Assembly (NCBI RefSeq): GCF_040227235.1
Contig: NZ_JBELNZ010000001.1
Span: 186,001 to 250,000, forward strand
From: Parafrigoribacterium_A soli
Lineage (GTDB): Bacteria; Actinomycetota; Actinomycetes; Actinomycetales; Microbacteriaceae
DNA length: 64,000 nucleotides
Direction: 5' to 3'
In this document: positions 1 to 10,922 of the stretch, piece after piece
Layout of the letters: each line of letters opens with the position of its first letter
Numbering within the stretch: the first letter of the stretch is position 1
Translations under genes and position numbers: made by a program
Notes under the pieces: generated by a model
The model's database searches: none
Told to the model about the DNA's origin: nothing
Seen by the model: the letters and a program-made list of their open reading frames with translations, nothing else

Positions 1-13
1 AGGTTCGACGGTC

Positions 14-31
14 GAAGCTTGGAGAAGCTTC
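14..31. terminator. Short inverted repeat, possible terminator
   Basis: Seven-base perfect inverted repeat GAAGCTT / AAGCTTC with a four-base loop (GGAG). It lies downstream of the 3' end of the minus-strand gene that follows and near the window edge. There is no T run, so a terminator role is only a guess. Confidence 0.3.
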
Positions 32-84
32 CTCTCAGCCCGGCTCACCGGACTCCCGTGTTCACTGCCGAGTATAGTCGCGGG

Positions 85-537
85 CTACTCCACCGGTTCG
101 AGGATGACGACCGGGATCTCGCGATCCGTCTTCAGTTGATAATCCGCGTAATCGGGGTAGATCCCGACCATCTTGTCCCACAGCGCGGGCTTCTCCTCCG
201 CCGTCGCGGTGCGGGCGATCGCCGTCATCACGCGGTCCTTCACCTGGATGCGCACCTCGGGATTCGCCTTCAGGTTGAGGTACCAGATCGGATGCTTCGG
301 GGCGCCGCCCATGGACGCCACGACCAGGTAGTTTCCGTCGACCTCACCGCAGATGAGCGCTGTGCGCTGCCAGAGGCCGGACTTGCGTCCCTTCACCGTG
401 AGGAGCAGCAGCGGGGTTCCGCCACGAAAGTCGGGCTCCTCGCCGTTGGTCTCGAGATAGGCGCTGATCTGTTTCGCCACCCAGGGGGTGGGGCTGTCGA
501 TGGGGTTATCCGGGCTGGATCCGGCAGGTTCAGTCAT
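85..537 (-). CDS. Nitroreductase/deazaflavin-dependent oxidoreductase (DUF385, Ddn-like)
   Basis: The 150-residue protein belongs by motif to the split beta-barrel Ddn/DUF385 family, which uses reduced cofactor F420 to reduce nitro compounds, quinones or similar substrates in the cytoplasm. Visible family marks are GRKSG at residues 50-54, the signature ASMGGAPKHPIWYLNL at 74-89 and the closing IPVVILEP at 141-148. The start is fixed by a leaderless promoter: TAGGCT lies six bases before the ATG with no other good choice. Length is normal for the family. The substrate cannot be told. It is divergent from the trehalose operon, and the intergenic CCCCC/GGG repeat at 577-590 could serve either side. 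Confidence 0.88.
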   Translation of the reverse strand: MTEPAGSSPDNPIDSPTPWVAKQISAYLETNGEEPDFRGGTPLLLLTVKGRKSGLWQRTALICGEVDGNYLVVASMGGAPKHPIWYLNLKANPEVRIQVKDRVMTAIARTATAEEKPALWDKMVGIYPDYADYQLKTDREIPVVILEPVE

Positions 538-576
538 CTTCCCAGCCTAACTTCGTAGTATTGCGCCGGAGGTTCT

Positions 577-590
577 ACCCCCGTAAGGGT
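577..590. promoter_or_regulatory. CCCCC-N4-GGG inverted repeat (weak member of a recurrent box)
   Basis: ACCC and GGGT flank CCGTAA, giving ACCCCCGTAAGGGT, in the divergent gap between the DUF385 gene and glgX. It resembles the stronger boxes at 20493, 25732, 30355 and 50234. No TAnnnT hexamer follows at the expected distance on the glgX side, so membership in the same regulon is uncertain. Confidence 0.35.
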
Positions 591-621
591 GTCAGTTCGA
601 CCCTCCCGGACGAGGAGAACG

Positions 622-2813
<2,192 letters not shown>

Positions 2814-2814
<1 letters not shown>

Positions 2815-5159
2815 TGCGACTCCCCCGCTCCACCTACCGCCTGCAGGTCACGGCCGATTTCGACCTCGGCAAGGTCGCCGATATCGCCGACTACGTGCAC
2901 CAGCTCGGTGCCGACTGGCTCTACCTGTCGCCGCTGCTCAAGGCTGAGGCGGGTTCGAATCACGGCTATGACGTCATCGACCCGAGCCTCGTCGACCCGG
3001 CCAGGGGTGGCCGCGAGGGCCTGGAAACGGTGGCCGCGGCGGCGCGGGAACGCGGGCTCGGCATCCTCATCGACATCGTGCCCAACCACATGGGTGTTGC
3101 GAGCGCCGCGGCTAACGCCTGGTGGTGGGACGTGCTCGGCCACGGTCGCGAGTCGCGCTTTGCAGAGGCATTCGACATCGACTGGGAATTCGGGGGCGGC
3201 AGGGTGCGCATTCCGGTGCTCGGCAGTGACTCGGGCGAAGAGCTCGACGCGCTCAGCATCGTGGACGGCGAGCTGCGCTACTACGACAACCGCTTCCCCA
3301 TTGCGCCCGGCACTGCCGACGACGGGGCATCGGCGCGGGACGTGCACGATCGCCAGCACTACGAGCTCGTTGACTGGCGCAGAGCGGATGCCGAGCTCAA
3401 TTACCGGCGGTTCTTCGCCGTGAACACCCTGGCCGCCATTCGCGTCGAGGTGCCCTGGGTCTTCGACGAGTCGCATGTGGAGATCGCCCGGTGGATCAGG
3501 GACGGGCTCGCGGACGGGCTGCGCGTCGACCATCCGGACGGTCTCGCCGACCCCGGTGGCTACCTCGACGCCCTTGCCGAGGCGACGGATGGAACCTTCG
3601 TGGTGGTCGAGAAGATCCTCGAGGACGATGAGCGGCTTCCCACCGCTTGGGCGGCAGCGGGCACGACGGGCTACGACGCTCTCGCCGACATCGACCGGCT
3701 GTTCGTCGACCCGGCTGGCCAGGCCGGTCTCGATGCTCTCGACGCGCGGCTGCGGGCGAGCGACGAGCCACCCTCGTGGTCCGCGCTCATCCACGACACC
3801 AAGCGAGCGGTTGCCGACGGTATCCTGCGCAGCGAGGTTCTGCGCCTCGAGCGCGACCTCGGCGCGAGCGTTTCTGTGGCGAAGGCCGACGCGCACGGTG
3901 CCATCTCAAGCACGGCAGACGCCATCGCGGAGCTGCTCGCCTGCTTTCCCGTGTACCGCTCCTACCTCCCGCTCGGGCGCGACAAGCTGACCGAGGCGGC
4001 CGAGCTCGCGAAGCAGCACCGGCCGGAGCTCGCCAGCGAGATCGACGCGTTGCTGCCGATTCTCGGTGACCCATCGCAACCGGCGGCCATTCGCTTTCAG
4101 CAGACCTCGGGCATGGTCATGGCCAAGGGCGTGGAGGACTGCGCCTTCTACCGCTACACGCGCCTCGGCTCGCTCACCGAGGTGGGCGCGGACCCCGCGG
4201 AGTTCTCGATCGAGGTCGACGAGTTTCACCGCCGGCAGGAGCTGCGCCAGGCCGGCTTCCCGGCCTCGCTCACGACGCTCTCCACGCACGACACCAAGCG
4301 CGGCGAAGACGTGCGGGCACGCATCAGCGTGCTGAGTGAGATCCCCGAGGAGTGGGATGCCGCACTCATGACGCTGCGCGATATCGCGCCGCTCGGAGAC
4401 GGCCCGCTCGAGAGCCTGCTCTGGCAGGCGATTCTCGGGGCCTGGCCCGCGAGCCGTGAGCGACTTCACGCCTACGCGGAGAAGGCGGCGAGGGAGGCGG
4501 GAGACTCGACCGGCTGGAACGCGCCGGGCGAGGACTTCGAACGCCGGATGCACGCCCTGGTCGACGCCGCATTCGACGAGCCGCGCGTGGCGGAGGTGCT
4601 CAACGGGCTGCTCGAGCGCGTGGTCGCGCCCGGGTGGAGCAACTCACTCGCCGCGAAACTCGTGCAGTTGACCGCGCCGGGCATTCCCGACGTCTATCAG
4701 GGCAGCGAGCTGTGGGAGCAGTCGCTCGTGGATCCGGACAACCGCAGGACCGTCGACTTCGACCTTCGCAGGCTGTATCTGACCGCGATCGACGAGGGTG
4801 ATCTGCTGCCGCCGGTGGATGAGACCGGTGCGGCCAAGCTGCTGATCACCTCGCGCGCCCTGCGCCTGCGCCGCGACCGTCAGGAGCTTTTCACGCGTTA
4901 CGCTGCCCTACCCTCCTTCGGCGAGGCGGCCGGTCATGCCATCGCGTTCGACCGCGGCGACGCCATCACCATCGCCACACGACTGCCGCTCGGCCTCGCG
5001 GCCCGGGGCGGATGGGGCGACAGCACGGTGGAAGTCTCAGGCAGGCCGCTGACCGACGTGCTCACCGGGCGCCGCTTCGAGGGTGGAGCGCTACCGCTCG
5101 CGGACGTGCTCTCGCGCTACCCCGTCGCGCTCCTCATCCCGAGCACGGAATCGACATGA
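2814..5159 (+). CDS. treY: Malto-oligosyltrehalose synthase
   Basis: TreY isomerises the reducing-end alpha-1,4 bond of maltodextrins into an alpha,alpha-1,1 bond, making maltooligosyl-trehalose. The 781-residue GH13 protein opens with RLPRSTYRLQVTADFDL, the usual family start, and carries LGADWLYLSPLLKAEAGSNHGYD (read in two parts), IDIVPNHMGV, GLRVDHPDGLADP and LSTHDTKRGEDVRAR. These are conserved TreY/GH13 motifs around the catalytic Asp and Glu. The start codon overlaps the glgX stop and its stop overlaps the first possible treZ ATG (ATGA), so the three genes form a coupled operon of the classical TreX-TreY-TreZ pathway. Confidence 0.96.
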
Positions 5160-6961
5160 ACGACCCAGGGGGTAATGGCATGGGAACGAACGACACGGGG
5201 GTGGATGCGATGAGCATGAACGACACGGACGTGAATGACGCGCACACGAACGGCTTCGAGGTGTGGGCGCCGCGCGCGCGCAAGGTGACGCTGCTCGCGG
5301 GCGGACTGCCGCATCCGATGGAGGCCACCGAGGACGGCTGGTGGCGTGCGCAAGCCGCCGGTGACGACTACGGCTTCCTGCTCGATGACGCGGAGAAGCC
5401 GGTGCCCGATCCTCGATCGCGGCGGCAGCCGGAGTCGGTGCACGGTCTCTCCCGGATGTTCGACGCGAGCGCGTTCCGGTGGACGGACGGGGACTGGAAG
5501 GGACGCCAGCTGGCCGGAGGCGTGATCTACGAACTGCACCTCGGCACCTTCACGCCGGAGGGCACGCTCGACGCCGCCATCGGCAAGCTCGACCACCTCG
5601 TGAAGCTCGGTGTCGCCTTCGTGGAACTGCTGCCCGTGAACGCATTCAATGGCACACATAACTGGGGCTACGACGGGGTGCTGTGGTTCGCCGTACACGA
5701 GAACTACGGCGGTCCCGAGGCGTACCAGCGCTTCGTCGACGCCTGCCACGCTCGCGGCCTCGCGGTGATCCAGGATGTCGTCTACAACCACCTCGGTCCG
5801 AGCGGCAACTACCTCCCGCTCTTCGGTCCGTATCTGCGGGAGGAGAGCTCAAACACCTGGGGCGCCTCCGTCAACCTCGACTCCCCTGAGGTGCGCCGCT
5901 ACATCCTCGACAACGCGCTCATGTGGATGCGCGACTACCACGTCGACGGATTACGGCTTGACGCGGTTCACGCCTTGGTCGACGAGAGCCCCAAGCACAT
6001 CCTGCAGGAACTCGCCGAAGAGGCGGATGCGCTGAGCGCCTTCCAGGGGCGCCCGCTCAGCCTCATCGCAGAGTCCGACCTCAACGATCCGAAGCTCGTG
6101 ACGCCTCGCGAGGCCGGCGGGTACGGCCTCACCGCGCAGTGGAGCGACGACTTCCACCACGCCGTACACGTGGCCGTCACCGGTGAGACGAGCGGGTACT
6201 ACGCCGACTTCGCGCCGCTCTCCGCGCTCGAGAAGGTGCTCACGCGCGGCTTCTTTCACGACGGCACCTGGTCGAGCTTCCGCGAGCGCGAGCACGGGCA
6301 TCCGATCGACACGGAGACCATGCCGTCGTGGCGGCTCGTGGTCGCGAATCAGAACCACGACCAGATCGGCAATCGTGCCGCGGGCGACCGACTCACGGCC
6401 TCCCTCGACTACGGCCGCCTCGCGATCGCCGCGGTGCTGACGCTCGCTGGGCCGTTCACTCCCATGCTGTTCATGGGCGAGGAATGGGGAGCCTCGAGCC
6501 CCTGGCAGTTCTTTACCTCGCACCCCGAGCCGGAGCTCGGCGAGGTCACCGCGAAGGGACGCATCGCGGAGTTCGAGAAGATGGGCTGGGATCCGGCCGT
6601 CGTGCCGGACCCTCAGGACGCCGCAACGTTCGAACGGTCGAAACTCGACTGGTCGGAGCTCGAGGCTCCCGATCACGCGAAGCTCCTGGTCCTGTACAAG
6701 GCGCTCGCGCAATTGCGCCGCATTCGCCCGGAACTCACGGATCCGCGCTTCGGCCACAACTTCGTCGAGTACGACGCGGATGCCCGCTGGCTCGTGCTGC
6801 ACCGCGGCGAGGTGTCGATCGTGGTGAACTTCGCCGACGATCCCGCCGCCGTCTCCTGCGCGGGCGCGATACTGCTGGTCACGGATGCCGGGGTCGTAGT
6901 GGAGGACGGCACGGTCACCATGCCCGCGCACTCCGCCGCCATTCTCGAGTCCGGTCGCTGA
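5156..6961 (+). CDS. treZ: Malto-oligosyltrehalose trehalohydrolase
   Basis: TreZ cuts trehalose off maltooligosyl-trehalose and completes the pathway fed by the two upstream genes. The family core starts at about residue 34 (FEVWAPRARKVTLL, carbohydrate-binding N domain). The GH13 motifs GVIYELHLGTFTPEGT, DVVYNHLGPSGNYL, VDGLRLDAVHALVDES, LIAESDLNDP and VVANQNHDQIGNR follow. The first ~33 residues are an unusual Asn/Asp/Met-rich stretch made of degenerate repeats. The ATG overlapping the treY stop gives 601 residues, but the ATG at 5180 (after AGGGGG, seven-base gap) and the one at 5210 (after GGGGG) are also credible starts. The stop codon lies inside a dispersed 16-base repeat. Confidence 0.94.
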   Translation: MNDPGGNGMGTNDTGVDAMSMNDTDVNDAHTNGFEVWAPRARKVTLLAGGLPHPMEATEDGWWRAQAAGDDYGFLLDDAEKPVPDPRSRRQPESVHGLSRMFDASAFRWTDGDWKGRQLAGGVIYELHLGTFTPEGTLDAAIGKLDHLVKLGVAFVELLPVNAFNGTHNWGYDGVLWFAVHENYGGPEAYQRFVDACHARGLAVIQDVVYNHLGPSGNYLPLFGPYLREESSNTWGASVNLDSPEVRRYILDNALMWMRDYHVDGLRLDAVHALVDESPKHILQELAEEADALSAFQGRPLSLIAESDLNDPKLVTPREAGGYGLTAQWSDDFHHAVHVAVTGETSGYYADFAPLSALEKVLTRGFFHDGTWSSFREREHGHPIDTETMPSWRLVVANQNHDQIGNRAAGDRLTASLDYGRLAIAAVLTLAGPFTPMLFMGEEWGASSPWQFFTSHPEPELGEVTAKGRIAEFEKMGWDPAVVPDPQDAATFERSKLDWSELEAPDHAKLLVLYKALAQLRRIRPELTDPRFGHNFVEYDADARWLVLHRGEVSIVVNFADDPAAVSCAGAILLVTDAGVVVEDGTVTMPAHSAAILESGR

Positions 6962-6986
6962 GCTTGTCGAGCGCCCTTCGACAAGC
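6955..6986. repeat. REP-like palindromic element, possible bidirectional terminator
   Basis: The 16-mer TCGCTGAGCTTGTCGA at 6955-6970 recurs exactly as its reverse complement at 62926-62941. Here it forms half of a nine-base hairpin, GCTTGTCGA / TCGACAAGC, with a seven-base loop, between the convergent ends of treZ and dinB. The treZ TGA stop lies within it. Confidence 0.6.
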
Positions 6987-7000
6987 CCAGGTAACGCGGC

Positions 7001-8254
7001 CTAGTAGTCGATCCGATGCGCGTTCTGCGCGTCTCCGCGCGGCGCCTTGGCCTTGAGCAGCGAGGCGGGACCGAGTGAGCCGCGACCGAACCGCGCGCTG
7101 ACCGCATCCATGGTGTCTTCGGCCTCTCGCCAGCCGTCGTCGGTCTCCCACAGGCCCAGCTGCTGGCCCGCGGCGGGTGCGAGCTGTTCCATCCGCACGC
7201 CGATCAGGCGAATCGGCTCGTCGGAGCCGAGCGCCTGGTAGATGGTGCTGGCCTCCTCGTAGATGCGCCTGCCCAGGTCCGTCGGCTCGGCGAGCGTGCG
7301 TGAGCGGGTGATCGTGCGGAAGTCGGAGAAGCGCAGCTTGAGCACGACGGTGCGGCCAACCCAGCCCGCCGTGCGCAGTCGCACCGCCACGGCGTTCGCC
7401 TGGCGCAGCAGTTCCCTGCGCAACCGTTCGCCGTCGCGCTCGTCCACCTCGAACGTGACCTCGTGTCCCACGCTCTTCTCCATGACGTCCGTCGTCACGT
7501 GCCGAGGGTCGATCCCGTTCGCCAGCTCGTGCAGCTTGCGACCGGAGGCCTCCCCCACGGCGCGCTGCAGCACAGCGAGCGGCGTGGCCGCAATCTCGCC
7601 GACCGTGCGTAGTCCCCGTTTGGTCAGCGCCTCCTCCATCGCGGTGCCGACTCCCCACAGCGCACCCACCGGCAACGGGTGCAGGAACGCGAGCGTCTGC
7701 TCCTTGGGGATCACGAGCATGCCGTCGGGCTTGGCGCGGCCCGAGGCGAGCTTTGCCACGAACTTGGTCGCGGCGGCACCCACGGAGCAGTTGAGCCTCG
7801 TCTCCTCGCGCACCCGGCGTCGCAGCAACTCACCGATCTCGGCTGGAGACCCGAGCAGGCTGCGAGCGCCCGCGACATCGAGGAAGGCCTCGTCGATGCC
7901 GAGTCGTTCCACGAGCGGCGTCATGTCGTCGAAGATCGCCATGACCTGATTCGAATAGTGGCGATACTTCTCGAAGTGCGGTTCGAGCACGACCGCCTGC
8001 GGGCAGAGCCGCATCGCACGGGAGAGCGGGATCGCCGAACGCACCCCGAACTTCCTGGCCGGATAGTTGGCCGCGGTGACGACGGAGCGCGCAGACCTGC
8101 CCGCCACGACCACCGGCACATTCGCGAGCTCAGGGCGGTCGAGAAGTTCGACAGAGGCGAAGAACGCGTCGAGGTCGACGTGCAGGATCGTGGCCGATGA
8201 GCTGTCGACGGATGCCGCGCTCACCTGCCGCTGGCTGCCATCCTGTCTGCCCAT
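7001..8254 (-). CDS. dinB: DNA polymerase IV (Y-family translesion polymerase)
   Basis: A 417-residue Y-family polymerase that copies damaged DNA. The palm carries HVDLDAFFASVE (metal-binding Asp27 and Asp29) and GIDEAFLD (Asp121, Glu122), the catalytic carboxylates. RKFGVRSAIP and LPVGALWGVGTAMEEAL mark the fingers and thumb. QLGLWETDD near residue 370 resembles a beta-clamp binding motif. The start is supported by a leaderless promoter, TAGCCT six bases before the ATG. No clear LexA box was noticed. It is convergent with treZ across the small hairpin. Confidence 0.95.
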   Translation of the reverse strand: MGRQDGSQRQVSAASVDSSSATILHVDLDAFFASVELLDRPELANVPVVVAGRSARSVVTAANYPARKFGVRSAIPLSRAMRLCPQAVVLEPHFEKYRHYSNQVMAIFDDMTPLVERLGIDEAFLDVAGARSLLGSPAEIGELLRRRVREETRLNCSVGAAATKFVAKLASGRAKPDGMLVIPKEQTLAFLHPLPVGALWGVGTAMEEALTKRGLRTVGEIAATPLAVLQRAVGEASGRKLHELANGIDPRHVTTDVMEKSVGHEVTFEVDERDGERLRRELLRQANAVAVRLRTAGWVGRTVVLKLRFSDFRTITRSRTLAEPTDLGRRIYEEASTIYQALGSDEPIRLIGVRMEQLAPAAGQQLGLWETDDGWREAEDTMDAVSARFGRGSLGPASLLKAKAPRGDAQNAHRIDY

Positions 8255-8296
8255 GCATCGAGGCTAACCCGCGGCACCGACCTCCGGTGCCGGGAT

Positions 8297-9064
8297 TCAG
8301 CCGAGCTTCGCGTGCATCCAGGCGAGCGGGTCAACGGCGCGGCCGCCGCCGAGACGAATCTCAAAGTGCAGGTGCGCGCCGGTGCTCGCACCCGTGCTGC
8401 CGACGAGGCCGAGCACCTGACCCGCGTCCACCGCGTCGCCGACACGAAGGCGCATGGATCCGGTCTGCATGTGGCCGTACACGCTCGTGACGGCCTGACC
8501 GCCGATGATGTGCTGGATCCTCACGTGCACACCGAGCGCCCTGTAGCCGGCGGCGCTGGTCTCGACGACGACCCCGGCCGCGATGGCATGGACCGGTGCA
8601 CCGTAACCGGCATCGAAGTCGACGCCCTCGTGGTAGCTCGAGCATCCGGAACACGGCGAGACCCGCGGGCCGAAGCCGTCTGCGATGCGGCTGCCGGGAT
8701 TGACCGGCCATTGCAGGCCCGGAGCCGAGGTGATCGAATATGCGTCACGGCTCACCGCCGCCGCCTCGGCAGCGGCGGGCACCCTGAGGGTCTGCGAGGC
8801 GAGCGCGGGAGTACCCTGCGTCTCTTGCCCGTAGGCGGGTGCCGCGTATCCACCGGCAAGCAGCAGCGCCGTCAGGGCGGAACCGAGAGCGACCTTGCGC
8901 CGCACCGCTCGCAGCGCGTCGAGCGGACGCGGCAAGCGGAGGCTGCGCGGTGCGCGGCGGCTCTGGGCAGGGAGGATGGCGTCGACGCGTCGACGCGCGT
9001 TAATGGTGGCTTGCGGCAAGGGCGGGAATCTCCGATGTCTGTCACACACACCCGGTAGCCGCAT
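8297..9064 (-). CDS. Exported M23-family peptidase (LytM-type cell wall hydrolase)
   Basis: Probable peptidoglycan endopeptidase or regulator acting outside the membrane. After a basic N-terminus there is one hydrophobic segment (residues about 57-75) ending in GGYAAPAYGQ, a signal peptide or anchor. The C-terminal M23 domain shows YHEGVDFDAG (His145, Asp149), YGHM and GAHLHFEIR (His231, His233), the zinc ligands and catalytic His; all are present, so it should be active. Cys138 and Cys141 may form a disulfide. The long N-terminus before the signal is odd: the true start may lie downstream of this ATG, because the leader RNA fold reaches the ATG. Confidence 0.88.
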   Translation of the reverse strand: MRLPGVCDRHRRFPPLPQATINARRRVDAILPAQSRRAPRSLRLPRPLDALRAVRRKVALGSALTALLLAGGYAAPAYGQETQGTPALASQTLRVPAAAEAAAVSRDAYSITSAPGLQWPVNPGSRIADGFGPRVSPCSGCSSYHEGVDFDAGYGAPVHAIAAGVVVETSAAGYRALGVHVRIQHIIGGQAVTSVYGHMQTGSMRLRVGDAVDAGQVLGLVGSTGASTGAHLHFEIRLGGGRAVDPLAWMHAKLG

Positions 9065-9178
9065 GACGGCATACGCACGTCATTGGGTGGGCTCGAATCC
9101 GAGCCGCCGCGCCTCTCAGCTGGGGATGTGGCACCCCGACCGTGGCGGAGCACTGAGGACGATCGACTACCCGGTCGG
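9063..9178 (-). ncRNA. Structured 5' leader of the M23 peptidase gene, possible riboswitch
   Basis: The gap upstream of the peptidase holds several complementary pairs: CCGACCG 9136-9142 with CGGTCGG 9172-9178; GGCTCG 9090-9095 with CGAGCC 9100-9105; GGGG 9122-9125 with CCCC 9134-9137; ATGACG 9063-9068 with CGTCAT 9078-9083, the last covering the annotated ATG. In actinobacteria, cell wall hydrolase genes are often governed by ydaO-type cyclic di-AMP riboswitches. I could not match the consensus with confidence, so the class is left open. Confidence 0.35.
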
Positions 9179-9286
9179 CGGAGTCAACTCGCCCGGGACA
9201 TAGCTATCGCCTTGTTTCTCTGCGTCCACCCAAGACCATCAACCTTCGGATTCGCTGTGTATCGCCGACGGCCCCGAGTCGGCCGC

Positions 9287-9811
9287 TCAGCCGAGCAGGG
9301 CGGCGATCTTCGCCACGGTGTTGGCGTTCCGCGCCGTGACCGGCGCCGCGAACTGCTTCCAGAACGACTTCGGCACCCTCGACTGCAGGCTGCCCTCCGG
9401 GAACCACTGGTAAACCGCGCCGTCGCCGAGCCGCAGCACCTCGGGCAGCAGCGCCTCGGCATCCGGAAGTTCTATGTCTCCGAGCGGCGCGCTGAGAAAG
9501 GTCACGAACGACTTGGAACCGTCAGTGGCCACGTCGCCGAGCGGGTCGGCCGCGGCGATCGCCAGAAAGCGGTCGCGGTCGAGCACGAGGACGCTCGATT
9601 GCACACCGGTAGCCGCAAACACGGCCGCTTCGATCTCGGATGCCGCGCTCGGCGGCAACGCGCGCTCGGCTTCGAACACCACGTTTCCGCTGCGAAGCAG
9701 TGTCGTCACCTCGGAGAACCCGAGCCCGCGGAACACCTCCGCGAGTTCGGCCATCGAGATGGCCTTGGCCGTGCCGACGTTGATGCCGCGAAGGAGCGCC
9801 ACGTGCTTCAT
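9287..9811 (-). CDS. DUF1697 family protein
   Basis: A 174-residue protein that starts MKHVALLRGINVGTAK, the hallmark of DUF1697, and continues with LLRSGNVVFEAERALP and a C-terminal RNANTVAKIAALL, both usual for the family. No biochemical function is established for DUF1697. The start is backed by TAGCCT six bases before the ATG, a leaderless arrangement. No operon partner: the upstream neighbour is divergent and the downstream M23 gene has its own leader. Confidence 0.9.
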   Translation of the reverse strand: MKHVALLRGINVGTAKAISMAELAEVFRGLGFSEVTTLLRSGNVVFEAERALPPSAASEIEAAVFAATGVQSSVLVLDRDRFLAIAAADPLGDVATDGSKSFVTFLSAPLGDIELPDAEALLPEVLRLGDGAVYQWFPEGSLQSRVPKSFWKQFAAPVTARNANTVAKIAALLG

Positions 9812-9960
9812 GGCACGAGGCTAGCCGAGCCGCCGCCGTCTCGTCACGCTGGGTGCAGCCAGCTATACCCGGCTCGGGGTGTCAGCGGTAATGACTCCGC
9901 CTGACTTGGCTGCTGGGCTGGTGATGATGACCGATGAAACTCGCTCGGAAGGACAAGACC

Positions 9961-10863
9961 ATGACCGTCGACGAACGCACCACTCTCGAACCCCGCTTGC
10001 GGCAACGCGGCGTGCGGAGGCTCATCCAGCGCCGCCCCATCGCAAGCTATTTCGTGCTCGCCAACCTGCTCAGCTGGGTCGCCTGGACGCCGTATATCCT
10101 GTCGCAGAACGGCCTCGGGGTCTGGGACTACACGTTCCCCAGGATCCTCGGCACCTCCCAGTTGCTTGGCATGCTGCCCGGCGCATACTTCGGGCCGATC
10201 ACGTCGGCGGTCATCGTCACCGCCATCGCAAGCGGCAGGGCGGGCCTGCGCCAGTGGGGCCGGCGACTGTGGAAGTGGCGGGTCAACTGGCGCTGGTACG
10301 CGCTCGCTATCCTCGGCGTTCCCGCCGCCATCACCCTGATCGGTCTCGCCTTCGCTGGCGGCCACGTGCAGGCTCCGTCGCTCATGGTCCTCGCCGCCCT
10401 CGTGCCCGGCCTCGTCCTCCAGTTGCTCACCACCGGCATCGCCGAGGAGCCGGGCTGGCGCGACTTCGCCGTGCCGCGACTGCAGGCTCGCTACGGCGCT
10501 CTCGCCGGCGCCTTCATCCTCGGACCGCTCTGGGCGCTCTGGCACTTCCCGCTGTTCCTCACCGAGTGGGGCGGATGGCCGCACGCCGACTGGACTCGGC
10601 CGCTCACCTTCACGGTGTTCTGCGTGGCCTTCAGCATCATCATGACCTGGGTGTTCAACCGCACGGGTCAGAGCCTGCCGGTCGCGATGCTGTTGCACGT
10701 GAGCGTCAACAACTTCATCTCGATCGCGTGGTCAGACATCTTTCCGACCCTCGGTGCCAACGTGGCGCAGTTCGCTCTCATGGTGGGATCGGTGATCATT
10801 GCCACCGTCCTGCTCGTCACCACGCGTGGCCGGCTCGGGTACGTTCCCGAGGCACTCCAGTGA
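9961..10863 (+). CDS. CPBP family intramembrane glutamic protease (CAAX-type)
   Basis: Polytopic membrane protein of 300 residues with the CPBP/Rce1 signature EEPGWRDFAVPRLQ (paired Glu and Arg of motif 1) and a later FxxW/H-containing helix around LGPLWALWHFPLFL (motif 2), followed by LLHVSVNNF (motif 3). Bacterial members cleave within or near the membrane and often act in bacteriocin maturation or resistance; the substrate here is unknown. I chose the ATG following GGAAGGA over the ATG 27 bases upstream. No gene nearby points to a partner. Confidence 0.88.
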   Translation: MTVDERTTLEPRLRQRGVRRLIQRRPIASYFVLANLLSWVAWTPYILSQNGLGVWDYTFPRILGTSQLLGMLPGAYFGPITSAVIVTAIASGRAGLRQWGRRLWKWRVNWRWYALAILGVPAAITLIGLAFAGGHVQAPSLMVLAALVPGLVLQLLTTGIAEEPGWRDFAVPRLQARYGALAGAFILGPLWALWHFPLFLTEWGGWPHADWTRPLTFTVFCVAFSIIMTWVFNRTGQSLPVAMLLHVSVNNFISIAWSDIFPTLGANVAQFALMVGSVIIATVLLVTTRGRLGYVPEALQ

Positions 10864-10922
10864 ATGTTCCCTGATTGCGGCGAGACGGGAATACTCTCCA
10901 GGTCTATGCGTTTACATGCACT

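Noticed and set aside
9084..9105. tRNA-like T-arm (GGCTCGAATCCGAGCC)
   Set aside because: The loop and stem lengths do not fit a T-arm and no acceptor, D or anticodon arm can be drawn around it; treated as part of the leader fold.
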